Positions 15,920 to 25,883 of a DNA stretch of 64,000 bases are shown here, in pieces. Made by a program: the position numbers and the translations under genes. The stretch spans positions 62,001-126,000 of the forward strand of contig NZ_AUGO01000002.1 in assembly GCF_000422705.1 (NCBI RefSeq), read 5' to 3'. How positions within the stretch are numbered: the stretch's first letter is position 1; every line of letters begins with the position of its first letter. The notes under the pieces are model-generated. The model had not been told where the DNA came from and ran no database searches. It worked only from the letters and a program-made list of their open reading frames with translations. This stretch comes from Flavobacterium soli DSM 19725 (GTDB taxonomy: Bacteria > Bacteroidota > Bacteroidia > Flavobacteriales > Flavobacteriaceae).

Positions 15920-17584
15920 TTATCTTTTAATGTCTGCAACAATTTTTCCTTTATGAAGTGTGATATTTCGATCACATTTTGCTTTCCAATAATCGTCTTT
16001 TGCCGAAACAATAAGGGTCCACTTATTTTTGCTATCCGTTAAAAAATCGATTATTTTTCGTGCAGCTTCTTCATCTGTTTTGTCCAGTGGATCTTCGAAA
16101 AAAAGAATTTTTGGTTTGTGAATAATGCTTCGTGCCAAAAGAATTTTTTGTGCATTGGAAGAAGATAATTGTTTGCCTTCGGGATAAATTCTTGTTTCAA
16201 GTCCGTTTGGTAATTTTTGTATGTATGAAGCAAGTTGCACGTTTTCTATTGCCCATTTGATATCTTCGTAGGAAATATTAGGATTGTTAAGTGTAATGTT
16301 TTCTAAAATAGAACCTTCAAAAGGTGTTTCATTTTGCAGGATAGTTCCAATTTGTGAGCGGTAATTGGCAAGGTCTATTTTCCGATAGATATCATCATTG
16401 ATAAAAAATCTTCCCGAAGTGGGTTGTAACAGTCCCGCTAAAATTCTAGTCAGTGTGCTTTTTCCAGAACCATTTTCGCCATCAAGATAAATTTTCTCAC
16501 CTTGTTCAATCTTTATTGAAATATCTTTGAGGACTGAACTGCCTGAATCTGGAAATTTAAACTGAATCGCTTCACATTCGATAAAAATACTGGTATAGCA
16601 ACTTTGAACTTCTTGAGTAGCATCAGGTTCAATTTCCAAATCTACAACTTGTCCGATTTTTTCAACTGATGTTAAAACGTCATAAAGGGTTTCGAGTCCG
16701 ATGATTATTTTTTCTACAGAATTGATTACCAATAAAATAATAATTTCCGAAGCCACAAATTGCCCGATGTTCATTTGATTATTGATTACCAAAAATCCTC
16801 CAATTAGTAATAAACCCGTTGTAATAACGATTTTAAAAATGATGAGTTGTGTAAATTGTCTTTTGACAACATTAAAATGCTTTTCTCGATGAAAAAGATA
16901 TTCCGCAACCAGCTTGTCATTTTTTTCCATTCCAAAATCAAAATTTTCTTTTTTCTTGAAGCTGAAACTGTTTCGGGCAATTTCCTGAAGCCAACTAGCA
17001 ACTTTATACTTGTATTTTGATTCTTTCAAGCTTTCGCTTAAACCTCTATCAAACGAAAATTTAAAAATAGAATACAACAAAATCAATAGCAAAATTCCAA
17101 ATAAAATAAAATACGGATGATAAAGCGAAAGCAAAATAATACCAAAAATGATTTGCAGCAAGGCCGATGAAAAATCAATTAGTAATTTTGAAGTTCCTTT
17201 TTGAAGGGTTAAAGTGTCAAAAAAGCGATTGGCTAATTCTGGCGGATATTGATTGTAGATCGATTCTGATTTTAGCTTCGGAAGACGATAGCCAAACTCA
17301 AAAGAGGAACGTACAAATATTTTTTGCTGAAGATTTTCGGTAATTCTCAATTGCATCAATGACAAAATTCCAACCAATGCAACTCCCGAAATTACAAGGA
17401 ATACAAGCAAAATCCAAGAGGCACTAACACGGCCACTTTGAATGAAATTGATGATGGCTTGAATTCCCAAAGGCAAAGACAAGCTCACTAATCCAGCAAA
17501 AATGGCATAGAAAAAAATCTGATAGACATCTTTTTTGTCTAATTTTAGAAGATTGAAATAGCGTTGTAATGGCGTTTGTTTCAT
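15920..17584 (-). CDS. ABC exporter, fused permease-ATPase, with atypical ATPase motifs
   Basis: This 554-residue half-transporter has an N-terminal membrane domain with about five to six helices (residues 20-300) and a C-terminal nucleotide-binding domain. Walker A is intact (GENGSGKS, 369-376, K375) and the Q-loop Gln is near 417. Three other motifs are altered: the signature reads LSSSN (473-477) instead of LSGGQ, the Walker B end reads FFED (E497-D498) instead of DE, and the H-loop position is Lys 529 (IVSAKDD) instead of His. It has no N-terminal C39 peptidase domain. It lies 2 bp behind tetR and 5 bp before the HlyD gene. ATP hydrolysis may be slow or unusual; cargo unknown. Confidence 0.9.
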   Translation of the reverse strand: MKQTPLQRYFNLLKLDKKDVYQIFFYAIFAGLVSLSLPLGIQAIINFIQSGRVSASWILLVFLVISGVALVGILSLMQLRITENLQQKIFVRSSFEFGYRLPKLKSESIYNQYPPELANRFFDTLTLQKGTSKLLIDFSSALLQIIFGIILLSLYHPYFILFGILLLILLYSIFKFSFDRGLSESLKESKYKYKVASWLQEIARNSFSFKKKENFDFGMEKNDKLVAEYLFHREKHFNVVKRQFTQLIIFKIVITTGLLLIGGFLVINNQMNIGQFVASEIIILLVINSVEKIIIGLETLYDVLTSVEKIGQVVDLEIEPDATQEVQSCYTSIFIECEAIQFKFPDSGSSVLKDISIKIEQGEKIYLDGENGSGKSTLTRILAGLLQPTSGRFFINDDIYRKIDLANYRSQIGTILQNETPFEGSILENITLNNPNISYEDIKWAIENVQLASYIQKLPNGLETRIYPEGKQLSSSNAQKILLARSIIHKPKILFFEDPLDKTDEEAARKIIDFLTDSKNKWTLIVSAKDDYWKAKCDRNITLHKGKIVADIKR

Positions 17585-17586
17585 TT

Positions 17587-18261
17587 TTAATTTTTTAAAA
17601 TGCGTTCGATCATATCAATATAAATCTCCGATGGGGCAATATTCTCATTACAATTCGTAATAGTCTTGAGATGGTTTTTCAAGAAGTGCTGATGCAAAGC
17701 TCCTTCAACTATAGTTGAAATCAAGGTCTTTGCAAAAGGATATTCCGGATTGACCTCTTCTACAATTGCTATAATTCTATTGATTACTCGTTTATAAATC
17801 AGGAAAAAGCCTTCTTTATTCTCAATATCTACTTCTTTGGTATGAAGCGTTTTCGTGAATTCTGTAATGATAATTCGGTTCAGGATCGACTCGTTGATAT
17901 GCTCGGTATTTAAATCATCTTCAATGTTTTCGGTCACAATTGTAATTGCTTTGAACAGCTTTTCCTTGGGATCATCGATGTTGCTTGTTGCAAATACTAA
18001 TCGGTATTCAATCCAACTCCAATACCAAGAGGAGAGGTAAACCAAAAGCTTATGTTTGTTTTCAAAATATCGGTAGATGGAGCTTTCATTTGAACCAATT
18101 AGATCGCCTAATTTTCGAAACGTGAAATTATCAAAACCTATTTCATCAATCAATAGAATGCTGTTTTGAATAATTCTTTTGCCAAGTTCCGATGTTTCTG
18201 GATCTTTGACGTATATCTTATTATTCACCTGAATCTTAATAGTTGAAAGCAAATTTTTCAT
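17587..18261 (-). CDS. TetR/AcrR-family transcriptional regulator
   Basis: This 224-residue regulator has an N-terminal helix-turn-helix (IDEIGFDNFTFRKLGDLIG, then SSIYRYFENKHKLL) followed by a variable helical ligand domain. The family normally represses its own operon and releases DNA on ligand binding. It is the first gene of the leftward exporter operon, 2 bp from the ABC gene, so autoregulation of the whole pump is likely. A TATATTTG -7 box is at 18279-18286 and a small palindrome AGTAATACT abuts it at 18289-18297, a candidate operator. An N-terminal extension of about 25 residues precedes the HTH domain. Confidence 0.9.
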   Translation of the reverse strand: MKNLLSTIKIQVNNKIYVKDPETSELGKRIIQNSILLIDEIGFDNFTFRKLGDLIGSNESSIYRYFENKHKLLVYLSSWYWSWIEYRLVFATSNIDDPKEKLFKAITIVTENIEDDLNTEHINESILNRIIITEFTKTLHTKEVDIENKEGFFLIYKRVINRIIAIVEEVNPEYPFAKTLISTIVEGALHQHFLKNHLKTITNCNENIAPSEIYIDMIERILKN

Positions 18262-18278
18262 AAAAAAAATATTTAATG

Positions 18279-18297
18279 CAAATATAATAGTAATACT
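18279..18297 (-). promoter_or_regulatory. Exporter operon promoter with possible TetR operator
   Basis: The minus strand has TATATTTG (18279-18286), an exact TAnnTTTG match. The 9-bp palindrome AGTAATACT lies immediately upstream (18289-18297) where a repressor would block initiation. The operator call is inference from position only. Confidence 0.4.
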
Positions 18298-18328
18298 TTT
18301 AATATTGAGAATTTAACTTTTATTTATA

Positions 18329-18360
18329 AAAAAAGCCGTTCGGATGAACAGCTTTTTTTT
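18329..18360. terminator. Rho-independent terminator after the T9SS type B protein gene
   Basis: AAAAAGC..GTTC and GAAC..GCTTTTT form a hairpin around GGAT with T/A tracts on both sides. It lies 13 bp past the stop of the leftward 3-kb gene. Confidence 0.8.
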
Positions 18361-18372
18361 TGAGGGATTGAT

Positions 18373-21300
18373 TTATCTTTTTAGTGTGAAATGGTTCAAA
18401 TATTCTCCGGTAATTCCGTTTTTAGCATAAATCACTTTAAACCAATAATCATCAGAAGGAAGTGGTCGTCCTTCCAGAGTTCCGTCCCATCCACTTTCAT
18501 TATTGGTTAAATCGATGATTAACTTTCCTGAACGATCAAAAACATATACTTTCAAGGTATCTACTCCAATTCTTCCTCCAATATTCCAATAATCATTGAA
18601 ACCATCTCCATTTGGAGTAAAGAATTTTGGATAATCTGTTATGACCACAAACGTGCTAATTTCTCCACAGCTAAATTTATTTCGAACTGTCAAAGTGTGA
18701 ATTCCTTGAAGTACATTATAGAAAACATTGTCTTGTTGCCAACCTTCATTGTTCAACATATATTCAAAATCGGGTGAGGCAGGAGTTGCAATGGCTGTGA
18801 TGGTGTTGTCAATCCCAAAGCCTACCAATTCCGATGGTTCGCCTACGATAGAAAACGGTATCAAGGTGTTTTCTACGGTAAAATTTACGATAGTAGAACA
18901 AAGGGCACCGTTTGTTATATTGGTAATTTCTACAGAATATTCACCAGCTTCTGGTGTTGTGAAAATCCTTCCGTTTCCATTTGAAATTCGATTTCCATCT
19001 AAAGCATCAAAGCCATTATACCAATCAAAATCATATTCGGAATCAGGTAATCCGGCATCCACCAAGGCTTCATTTACAACGTTTCCATCAATATCGATAC
19101 AAATCTTATAGGAAGTATCTTTTAATAAATCTTCTGGATAAGGACGAACAAAAATTTCTTGTTCATAAATTCGATGGCAAGGAATTCCAGTTTCACTATC
19201 GAAATTTACGGTGCTGTTTAATCGAATGTATATTTTTTGATAATCAATTACAGTGTTTGTAAAAGCTTCTGGTGTGTTTATAGTGTTGTTGTTATTGGCT
19301 TGAGCATCACTTAAATTGATATAATACTTAAACTCCGTTTCATTTACAGGTGTAGTTCCTCTCATGATAGGTTCTCTTTCAGTAATATCAAAAACATGAA
19401 AACCTGTTGCGTCACATTCTTCAAGTAGTTGCGGAACCGTATCAATTCCTGGTACTTGCAAAACATTTAAGGACAAAGTTGTTTCGGAAGTACACCCATT
19501 TCCAGTAGGATCTTCAACTTGAACAAAAAGTGTTTTGGAAAATGAATCATAAGCTTCAGGATTTGGAATTGCATTTCCAGCATTCAAATCGGCTTGAGTT
19601 TCATAAAAACGGACCACATAATTTGGATTGCCACCTGTTATTTCTGCAATTTTAGAATTCAAATCAAAAACCGTTGCGTTATTGTCTCCACAGCTAGAAA
19701 GTGGTGTTGGATTTACAATTACAGGAGATGGAAAAACATTTAAAGGAAAATCTACAATCGAGAAACATTGATTGTCAGTATTGATCAAGCGAACGAAAAT
19801 AGTGGTTGTACCTACGACAAGGTTGAAAGGTGCATTTTTGTTGATAACATTAGTGTTGTCTTCTGCATTTTCAAAAGAACTAAAATAACGGGTGACAACA
19901 TTAGGATTCTGTGAAGCTAAAATGTCAGCATCTTTATCCGCTAAAATTAGGGTTTCGCTTTCGCAGATATTTATCGGATCGACTGCATTTAGATTAGGAG
20001 TTTCATAGACTTCTATTTCAAAAGTTCCAATCCCTTCACAATCATTTCCAGTTTCAACTCTTGTGTAAATCGTATAAACTCCAGCAGTAAAGCTTGATGT
20101 ATTTGAGAGTTCATTTTCTTCTACCGAAGCCTCGTTAGGAGTTGCATAAAAGCGAATATCTACGGTTGTCGTTGGGAAAAAAGTATTTTTTATTAAAATC
20201 CTTTGAGCATCAAAATCAAAAGTAGTAGCATTCGTATTCAATACTGGACAAGCTGGAGCCATATCAGGATAGGTAGAAACGCTTGTAGGATTTACAGTCA
20301 GCTGAATTTCTACGGCATTCGAATCACAAACAAAAGGTTCGTTTCCAAATCTTCCCGTAACATAAATGGTTTGGTTGAAGGCAGTTGTATTTGTAAAGTT
20401 TTGAGGAGTGGTAATTTGCTGTGTTAGTCCAGCATCTGTAAAATAGCTCAAGCTGATTGTGCTGTCATTGTTTGTGATAACAGCAGCTAATTCAGTTAGG
20501 TTTTGGGAAGCGATTCCATCATTATTTGGTGCTATAAAATCACATTGTTGCAAAGCATGAGGACCAGCATTCAAGACAGGTTTGTCATAAAAATTCAACT
20601 GTATTTCATCTGAACTAATTACTAAATCACCTGGATCAACAGATGGATCTGTAAAATCATAAGCAGTTGTTTCAACTTTATATAGACCAGTAACTGTGGC
20701 TGTAAAAGTATTAGTATTTGAAGTTGAATCTAATATTTCGGTCAATAAAATACCATCCCGGTACCATTTGTAATTGAATCTTAAATCAGCTACATTGCCA
20801 GGAAAATCATTAACATCTATTGTCGCAACGAGGTCTTTTGTTTCGGGTTTGCAATAGTTGGCTTGTACTATTTCGTTTCCTGTGGTGTCTTTAATTTCAA
20901 CCGATGAAAGAAAACTACAATCCGAGCTTCCATTACCGCCGGTTTGGGATATGGTGATTTGCCCAGGTGTGTTAGAATAATTATCTACTAGTAAAATATA
21001 AAATTCGCCAGCAACTGCATTAAGCAACTGAACGCTCTCAATACTGTCAGGTTCATAACTGCAATCAACCTCTTTTGCAGGACCTAACTGGTTACAAATA
21101 TTGTTTAAATTATTGAAAGGTCCCCAAAGAACAAAATCAACATCTGTTCCGGCTCCAGCATTGTTTTGCTGTGCGATTTGCAAGAAAATATTCCCAGAGG
21201 TTTGTATTTTCATAAAAAACCATGTAGGTCCTTGAAACGCCCCACCGATACAGGATGTGACAAAGTTCTCTCCACTTATGTTATTGGTTGAATTTGTAAA

Positions 21301-21438
21301 AGGGATGCTGGTTGCACAAGATTGATATTGTTCAAAATTTGCTTGAAGTTCGCTGCATGACGAAGCACCACCTTGAGCATATCCCAGCTCAATAGAAATT
21401 AATAAAACGAGTAATAAGACTTTTTGAAATATTTTCAT
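18373..21438 (-). CDS. T9SS cargo surface protein with type B sorting domain
   Basis: This 1021-residue secreted protein has a signal peptide ending at YAQ (residue 22). An N-terminal beta domain follows with VDFVLWGPFNN and a YILLVDNYS segment. Then several immunoglobulin-like beta repeats follow with the recurring pattern CD...Y-F. The C-terminus (about 930-1021) has FFTPNGDGFNDYWNI, VYVFDRSGKLI, GWDGT and LPSDDYWF, the classic T9SS type B sorting (gliding motility C-term) domain. Cargo with this domain is exported by T9SS and, in relatives such as SprB, needs PorP/SprF-like partners for surface display; no such partner gene adjoins. Probably an adhesin. Confidence 0.93.
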   Translation of the reverse strand: MKIFQKVLLLVLLISIELGYAQGGASSCSELQANFEQYQSCATSIPFTNSTNNISGENFVTSCIGGAFQGPTWFFMKIQTSGNIFLQIAQQNNAGAGTDVDFVLWGPFNNLNNICNQLGPAKEVDCSYEPDSIESVQLLNAVAGEFYILLVDNYSNTPGQITISQTGGNGSSDCSFLSSVEIKDTTGNEIVQANYCKPETKDLVATIDVNDFPGNVADLRFNYKWYRDGILLTEILDSTSNTNTFTATVTGLYKVETTAYDFTDPSVDPGDLVISSDEIQLNFYDKPVLNAGPHALQQCDFIAPNNDGIASQNLTELAAVITNNDSTISLSYFTDAGLTQQITTPQNFTNTTAFNQTIYVTGRFGNEPFVCDSNAVEIQLTVNPTSVSTYPDMAPACPVLNTNATTFDFDAQRILIKNTFFPTTTVDIRFYATPNEASVEENELSNTSSFTAGVYTIYTRVETGNDCEGIGTFEIEVYETPNLNAVDPINICESETLILADKDADILASQNPNVVTRYFSSFENAEDNTNVINKNAPFNLVVGTTTIFVRLINTDNQCFSIVDFPLNVFPSPVIVNPTPLSSCGDNNATVFDLNSKIAEITGGNPNYVVRFYETQADLNAGNAIPNPEAYDSFSKTLFVQVEDPTGNGCTSETTLSLNVLQVPGIDTVPQLLEECDATGFHVFDITEREPIMRGTTPVNETEFKYYINLSDAQANNNNTINTPEAFTNTVIDYQKIYIRLNSTVNFDSETGIPCHRIYEQEIFVRPYPEDLLKDTSYKICIDIDGNVVNEALVDAGLPDSEYDFDWYNGFDALDGNRISNGNGRIFTTPEAGEYSVEITNITNGALCSTIVNFTVENTLIPFSIVGEPSELVGFGIDNTITAIATPASPDFEYMLNNEGWQQDNVFYNVLQGIHTLTVRNKFSCGEISTFVVITDYPKFFTPNGDGFNDYWNIGGRIGVDTLKVYVFDRSGKLIIDLTNNESGWDGTLEGRPLPSDDYWFKVIYAKNGITGEYLNHFTLKR

Positions 21439-21546
21439 TCTGGGGTAATTTGTTTTTTAAGTGTGTGGGTATTGTATTCGCAAAGAAACTAAGAAATTTT
21501 TAAATTGTTGTATTTATTTTGATGTCAACCTTAACTTGTTACAAAA

Positions 21547-21590
21547 ATAACCAATATCAGGCTGTAAAATCAGCAGATATTGGTTATGTT
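21547..21590. terminator. Rho-independent terminator after gpmI
   Basis: A perfect 12-bp stem (ATAACCAATATC at 21547-21558 with its complement at 21576-21587) has A/T tracts on both sides. It lies about 20 bp beyond the gpmI stop, on the side expected for leftward transcription. Confidence 0.8.
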
Positions 21591-21608
21591 TTTTTTTACA
21601 TTATTAAA

Positions 21609-23129
21609 TTACAACAGTGAATATCTATTCATTGCCTCAGGTTTTTCAACACCCATCAAAGCTAGAATTGTGGGTGCAATATCCCCCAGAACTCCATCAT
21701 GAATTGTTTTTAAATCTTTATCTACTAGAATAATCGGAACTGGATTGGTGGTATGAGCTGTATTTGGGCTTCCGTCAGGATTAATCATCGTTTCGCAATT
21801 TCCGTGATCTGCAATTACAATCGTCGTGTAATTATGTTCTAAAGCGGTTGTGATGACTCTTTCTGCACATTTATCAACTGCTTCACAAGCCTTGATTGCA
21901 GCTTCCATAACACCCGTATGTCCCACCATGTCGCCATTTGCAAAGTTCAGGCATACAAAATCGACTTCTTCTTTTTCTAATTCTGGAACCAAGGCATCGG
22001 TTAAATCAAAAGCACTCATCTCGGGTTGCAAATCATAAGTTGCTACTTTTGGAGAGTTTTTCAAGATACGGCTTTCGCCAACAAAAGGCTCTTCACGACC
22101 ACCCGAAAAGAAAAAAGTCACGTGAGGGTATTTCTCTGTTTCGGCTATTCGGATTTGTTTTTTGCCGTTTTTCTCCAATACTTCCCCAAGTGTTTCTGTG
22201 ATATTGTCTTTGTCATAAATCACATGCATCCCTTTGTAAGTATCGTCATAATTGGTCATGGTCACATAATACAAATCATTAAACTTGTGCATGTTTTGTT
22301 CGTGACAATCGAATTGTGTCAATACTTCCGTTAGTTGGCGGCCTCTATCAGTTCTAAAATTGAAGAAAATAATCACGTCACCTTCTTTTATTTTTGCAAC
22401 TGGCTGATCGTTTTCATCTACCATTACGATTGGCTGAATAAATTCATCCGTAATATCTTTTTTGTAATCATCCTGAATGCTGTCAATAGCATTTGTAGAA
22501 TGTGTTCCAATGCCGTTTACAATCAAATCATATGCTAATTTCACGCGTTCCCAACGGCGATCACGATCCATGGCATAATACCTTCCGATAACCGAAGCTA
22601 ATTTTGCAGTAGTGTTTTTGATATGATTTTCTAAATCTGATAAAAAGAAAGTTCCCGATCTTGGATCCACATCACGACCATCTGTAAAAGCATGGATAAA
22701 TACTTTCTCCAAACCAAAAGTTTGAGTTGCATCAACCAAACCTTTCAAATGCTCAATATGGGAGTGAACACCGCCATCCGAAACCAATCCTAGAAAATGA
22801 ACATCTTTGTTATGGTCTTTTGCATATTGAAAAGCATCCACCAATACCTTTTCCTGATTTAAGGTTTTGTTTTGAACTGCAAGATTGATTTTTGCCAAAT
22901 CCTGATAGATGATTCTTCCGGCTCCAAGATTCATGTGACCCACTTCTGAATTTCCCATTTGTCCTTCGGGAAGACCAACATTTAAGCCGTCGGTTCGAAG
23001 TTGAGCACTTGGATATTTTGTATATAAACTGTCAATAAAAGGAGTATTTGCATTATCGATGGCCGAAACTTTTGGGTCTGGAGATGTTCCCCAACCATCA
23101 AGTATCATAAGGATTACTTTTTTGTTCAT
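21609..23129 (-). CDS. gpmI: 2,3-bisphosphoglycerate-independent phosphoglycerate mutase
   Basis: This glycolytic and gluconeogenic enzyme interconverts 3- and 2-phosphoglycerate using two Mn2+ ions. ILDGWG (Asp 11) begins the metal site, GNSEVGH holds the catalytic Ser 61, and HAFTDGRDVDPRSG, GRYYAMDRDRRW and ADHGNCE complete the alkaline-phosphatase-fold core. At 506 residues it is full length. It is a single-gene unit with a TATCTTTG -7 box 17 bp before the ATG and a terminator behind it. Confidence 0.97.
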   Translation of the reverse strand: MNKKVILMILDGWGTSPDPKVSAIDNANTPFIDSLYTKYPSAQLRTDGLNVGLPEGQMGNSEVGHMNLGAGRIIYQDLAKINLAVQNKTLNQEKVLVDAFQYAKDHNKDVHFLGLVSDGGVHSHIEHLKGLVDATQTFGLEKVFIHAFTDGRDVDPRSGTFFLSDLENHIKNTTAKLASVIGRYYAMDRDRRWERVKLAYDLIVNGIGTHSTNAIDSIQDDYKKDITDEFIQPIVMVDENDQPVAKIKEGDVIIFFNFRTDRGRQLTEVLTQFDCHEQNMHKFNDLYYVTMTNYDDTYKGMHVIYDKDNITETLGEVLEKNGKKQIRIAETEKYPHVTFFFSGGREEPFVGESRILKNSPKVATYDLQPEMSAFDLTDALVPELEKEEVDFVCLNFANGDMVGHTGVMEAAIKACEAVDKCAERVITTALEHNYTTIVIADHGNCETMINPDGSPNTAHTTNPVPIILVDKDLKTIHDGVLGDIAPTILALMGVEKPEAMNRYSLL

Positions 23130-23146
23130 TTTAAAAATATTTTAAA

Positions 23147-23154
23147 CAAAGATA
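23147..23154 (-). promoter_or_regulatory. -7 box of gpmI (TATCTTTG)
   Basis: The minus strand reads TATCTTTG, an exact TAnnTTTG match, 17 bp before the gpmI ATG. Confidence 0.5.
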
Positions 23155-23280
23155 AAAGATTTCAATGTTAAAAAGTATTGATACAGAAACGGATATTGGG
23201 ACAAATTACGAAAACCTTGTAGTGAATCTTAATAAAAAATTAAAAATCTGTAAATTAAAATCCACTTGCTACTCTTGATC

Positions 23281-25683
23281 CTAGAAAACGTTTTTAATCG
23301 AATTGTAATCGATGAAATAGCGGAAGCTAACCGAGAAGATATTGTTGAGATTATTTTCGAATAAACTGCTGAAATTACTTCGAACACTTTTGTTTATTTC
23401 ATTGCTAAAATTCGACGCATTATTTCTATATAAAACCGAAAGTTGGCTTCCTGGGGCAAACCACCACGAATAGGATAAATCGAAATTCCAAGTGCTAAAA
23501 TCTGAGTTTCTGTTTTCTGTAAAAGTAGAATTTGGAGTCAAAACACCGTTCTCTTGAAGGGTCAAGAATTGTTTGTTTTCGGCATACGACCAGTAATAAC
23601 GAGCTGTTAAATTAACGGTCATGGTTGGATTGATGGCATATTTTACAGCCAATTCATTGGTGATGGTTTTTCGATCTCTTTCAGAAAAAACAATATCATC
23701 TCCGTCAAAAGCCACCCAGCCTTTATCGCTATATTGGTTGAAAAAATCAGTCGAAGAATTCAATAATAGTCGGTCATTAACACGATATCTTGGCGCGAAG
23801 GTAAAGCCTAAATTCTCACGATCTCTTTCGGTTGTAGCTGTAGCATAAAGATTCATATCCAAGGCAAATGGTCGGTTATAATTGGTCGAAATATAAAACG
23901 AACTGTAAACATTTTTCGGAATGTTTACAAATCTGCCACTTCTTCGGGCTTCATAAAAATCATAGGTTTCAAACGGATTGACATAAACTGCTAAACTGAA
24001 ATAATCATTCTGTTTAGTTGTCGAAATGATATCAATGTTGATTTGTGCTTGTTGGGCACGTCCTGTTGTATTTTGAAACTCTAAATAATAATTGGTGTTA
24101 ATTCTAAACGTATTGAACATTCCGCTTGGATTCAGAATTCTGTATCCCAAATTTCCATAACCACCGTGATAATTGTTGATGAAAGTGATACCTAGATCAT
24201 TAGCGTCATATTCGTCAGAAACATAATTTCCGCCAATATTATACCTCCATTTACCACCTTTTTTTCCAATACCTAGTGTAGTATTGATTCCATTTTGGTT
24301 ATCATAATCCGCATATTCATTGATGTAACTGTATTTGAAGTCTCCAGAAAGGTTATATCTATTGTTCTTTGTATTCAAATCATACACCAAAGCCGAAACA
24401 TTCGCATCGCGATAATTTCCGTTTCGGGTTACATTCGTATTCACAAAGGCAACCGATGAATTTTGATTGAAACGTTGATCTAAAACAAAGACATTATAAT
24501 TTGCCAAAGGCTCTACCTCGACATTTCGAGAAGCTCCAGAAACGGTATTTCGGATTGTCGCAAAAGTTCGTTCGGTAACTGCATTCAAAACGCCAATTCC
24601 CAAACCTTTTGAAGTTCTTCCCGAAACTTTTATGGCATTAATTAAATTCACCGAAGCAGGATTTTTAACTTCATCATCGCTGTTTTCGCTTGAAGCGTAA
24701 AGGGAAGGGCTTCCGCCAATTCGTCTCGAATAGAGTAAATTTCCTTTGTTGAAAATATCGGTTCCTTCAGTGAAGAAAGGTCGATTTTCATTGAATTGTT
24801 GTTCGAAAGGACCAAGATTTAGCTGTACGTCATCATAAACCGTTTGCCCAAAATCGGGAATCAGAATGGCATCTAAAGTAAACGAATCATTGATGCCATA
24901 CTTAATGTCCATTCCGGCTTTGAAAGTATTGCTAGACGTGACTTCGTTTCGTTCGTGATAAAAAGAGGAGTAGGGAATAAAAAATAATCTAACCGGCGGC
25001 TTGATGTTTTCAATTCCTTCCAAAAGTCCAGCTTGTGGCAAAACAGCTCCAATTTTCATGTCAATAGGACTCCAAGTATATTTTTGACGGTCTCTTTTTA
25101 TTTCGCGGTATAAGTTGAGGCCCCAAGTTTGCTTGTCTTCCTTCGAAAATCGAAGTGCGGCATAGGGAATTCGCATTTCGACCACCCAGCCAAAATCAGT
25201 TATTTTCACGCTGCTGCTCCAAATAGCGTCCCAGCTGTAATCTTCGTCGGCTTCGGTGGCAAGACAATCCATTTGGACTCCTGCTGCACTTACAAAAAAG
25301 CGAAAATCTTGTTGTCCATCGTTAAATCCATTGATGTAAATTCCAAAATGATCAGCCGTTCCAAAATTGTCACGCTGTGTCATTTCTCGCAAAATCAAAT
25401 CGGGCTGGTTGTCATATAAAAGAGCCGAAACATAAATGGCCTCATTATCATAGAGTATCCTGACGTCAGTTTTTTTCTCCGAACTGATGGGTACGCCATT
25501 ATCGGGTTCTAGCATGACAAAATCAGTGGCAACCTTTGCACTGTTCCAAATGTTCTCATCGAGTTCGCCATCAATAACTATTTTTTCAGATATAGTTTTG
25601 GCTTCAACCGCTTTTTTTTGGCTGTAAATAGTAGAAGTAAAGAACAAAAGGAATGTTAAAATCCCTCGAAATAATGGTTGCAT
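23281..25683 (-). CDS. DUF5916 outer-membrane protein with N-terminal CBM9-like domain
   Basis: This 800-residue exported protein has a signal peptide ending around TIYSQ (residue 22). A carbohydrate-binding family 9-like beta domain follows (about 30-210: IDGELDENIWNSA, YDNEAIYVSALLYDNQP, WVVEMRIPYAALRF). The remainder is a long beta-barrel-like region with many short alternating strands, ending in VSFRYFIDYNSIKNVF. The layout matches the DUF5916 family common in Bacteroidetes, whose function is not established. It is transcribed alone, with a TACTTTTG -7 box 19 bp before the ATG. Confidence 0.88.
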   Translation of the reverse strand: MQPLFRGILTFLLFFTSTIYSQKKAVEAKTISEKIVIDGELDENIWNSAKVATDFVMLEPDNGVPISSEKKTDVRILYDNEAIYVSALLYDNQPDLILREMTQRDNFGTADHFGIYINGFNDGQQDFRFFVSAAGVQMDCLATEADEDYSWDAIWSSSVKITDFGWVVEMRIPYAALRFSKEDKQTWGLNLYREIKRDRQKYTWSPIDMKIGAVLPQAGLLEGIENIKPPVRLFFIPYSSFYHERNEVTSSNTFKAGMDIKYGINDSFTLDAILIPDFGQTVYDDVQLNLGPFEQQFNENRPFFTEGTDIFNKGNLLYSRRIGGSPSLYASSENSDDEVKNPASVNLINAIKVSGRTSKGLGIGVLNAVTERTFATIRNTVSGASRNVEVEPLANYNVFVLDQRFNQNSSVAFVNTNVTRNGNYRDANVSALVYDLNTKNNRYNLSGDFKYSYINEYADYDNQNGINTTLGIGKKGGKWRYNIGGNYVSDEYDANDLGITFINNYHGGYGNLGYRILNPSGMFNTFRINTNYYLEFQNTTGRAQQAQINIDIISTTKQNDYFSLAVYVNPFETYDFYEARRSGRFVNIPKNVYSSFYISTNYNRPFALDMNLYATATTERDRENLGFTFAPRYRVNDRLLLNSSTDFFNQYSDKGWVAFDGDDIVFSERDRKTITNELAVKYAINPTMTVNLTARYYWSYAENKQFLTLQENGVLTPNSTFTENRNSDFSTWNFDLSYSWWFAPGSQLSVLYRNNASNFSNEINKSVRSNFSSLFENNLNNIFSVSFRYFIDYNSIKNVF

Positions 25684-25702
25684 AAGGTCTAATTCGGGAT
25701 AA

Positions 25703-25710
25703 CAAAAGTA
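25703..25710 (-). promoter_or_regulatory. -7 box of the DUF5916 gene (TACTTTTG)
   Basis: The minus strand reads TACTTTTG, an exact TAnnTTTG match, 19 bp upstream of the start. Confidence 0.45.
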
Positions 25711-25883
25711 ATAATTTAACTAAGATTAACAATTTCTATTATAATAAATTTCAAAAACACTCGTTTTATATTATTATCAGCAAATATTACAACATTGTTA
25801 AAGTTTGTCTTTCAATTAGAATTTGTAAACTATTTTTATAATATTTGCCACCATCAAAAAAATGTATAACCTAAACACATTCA

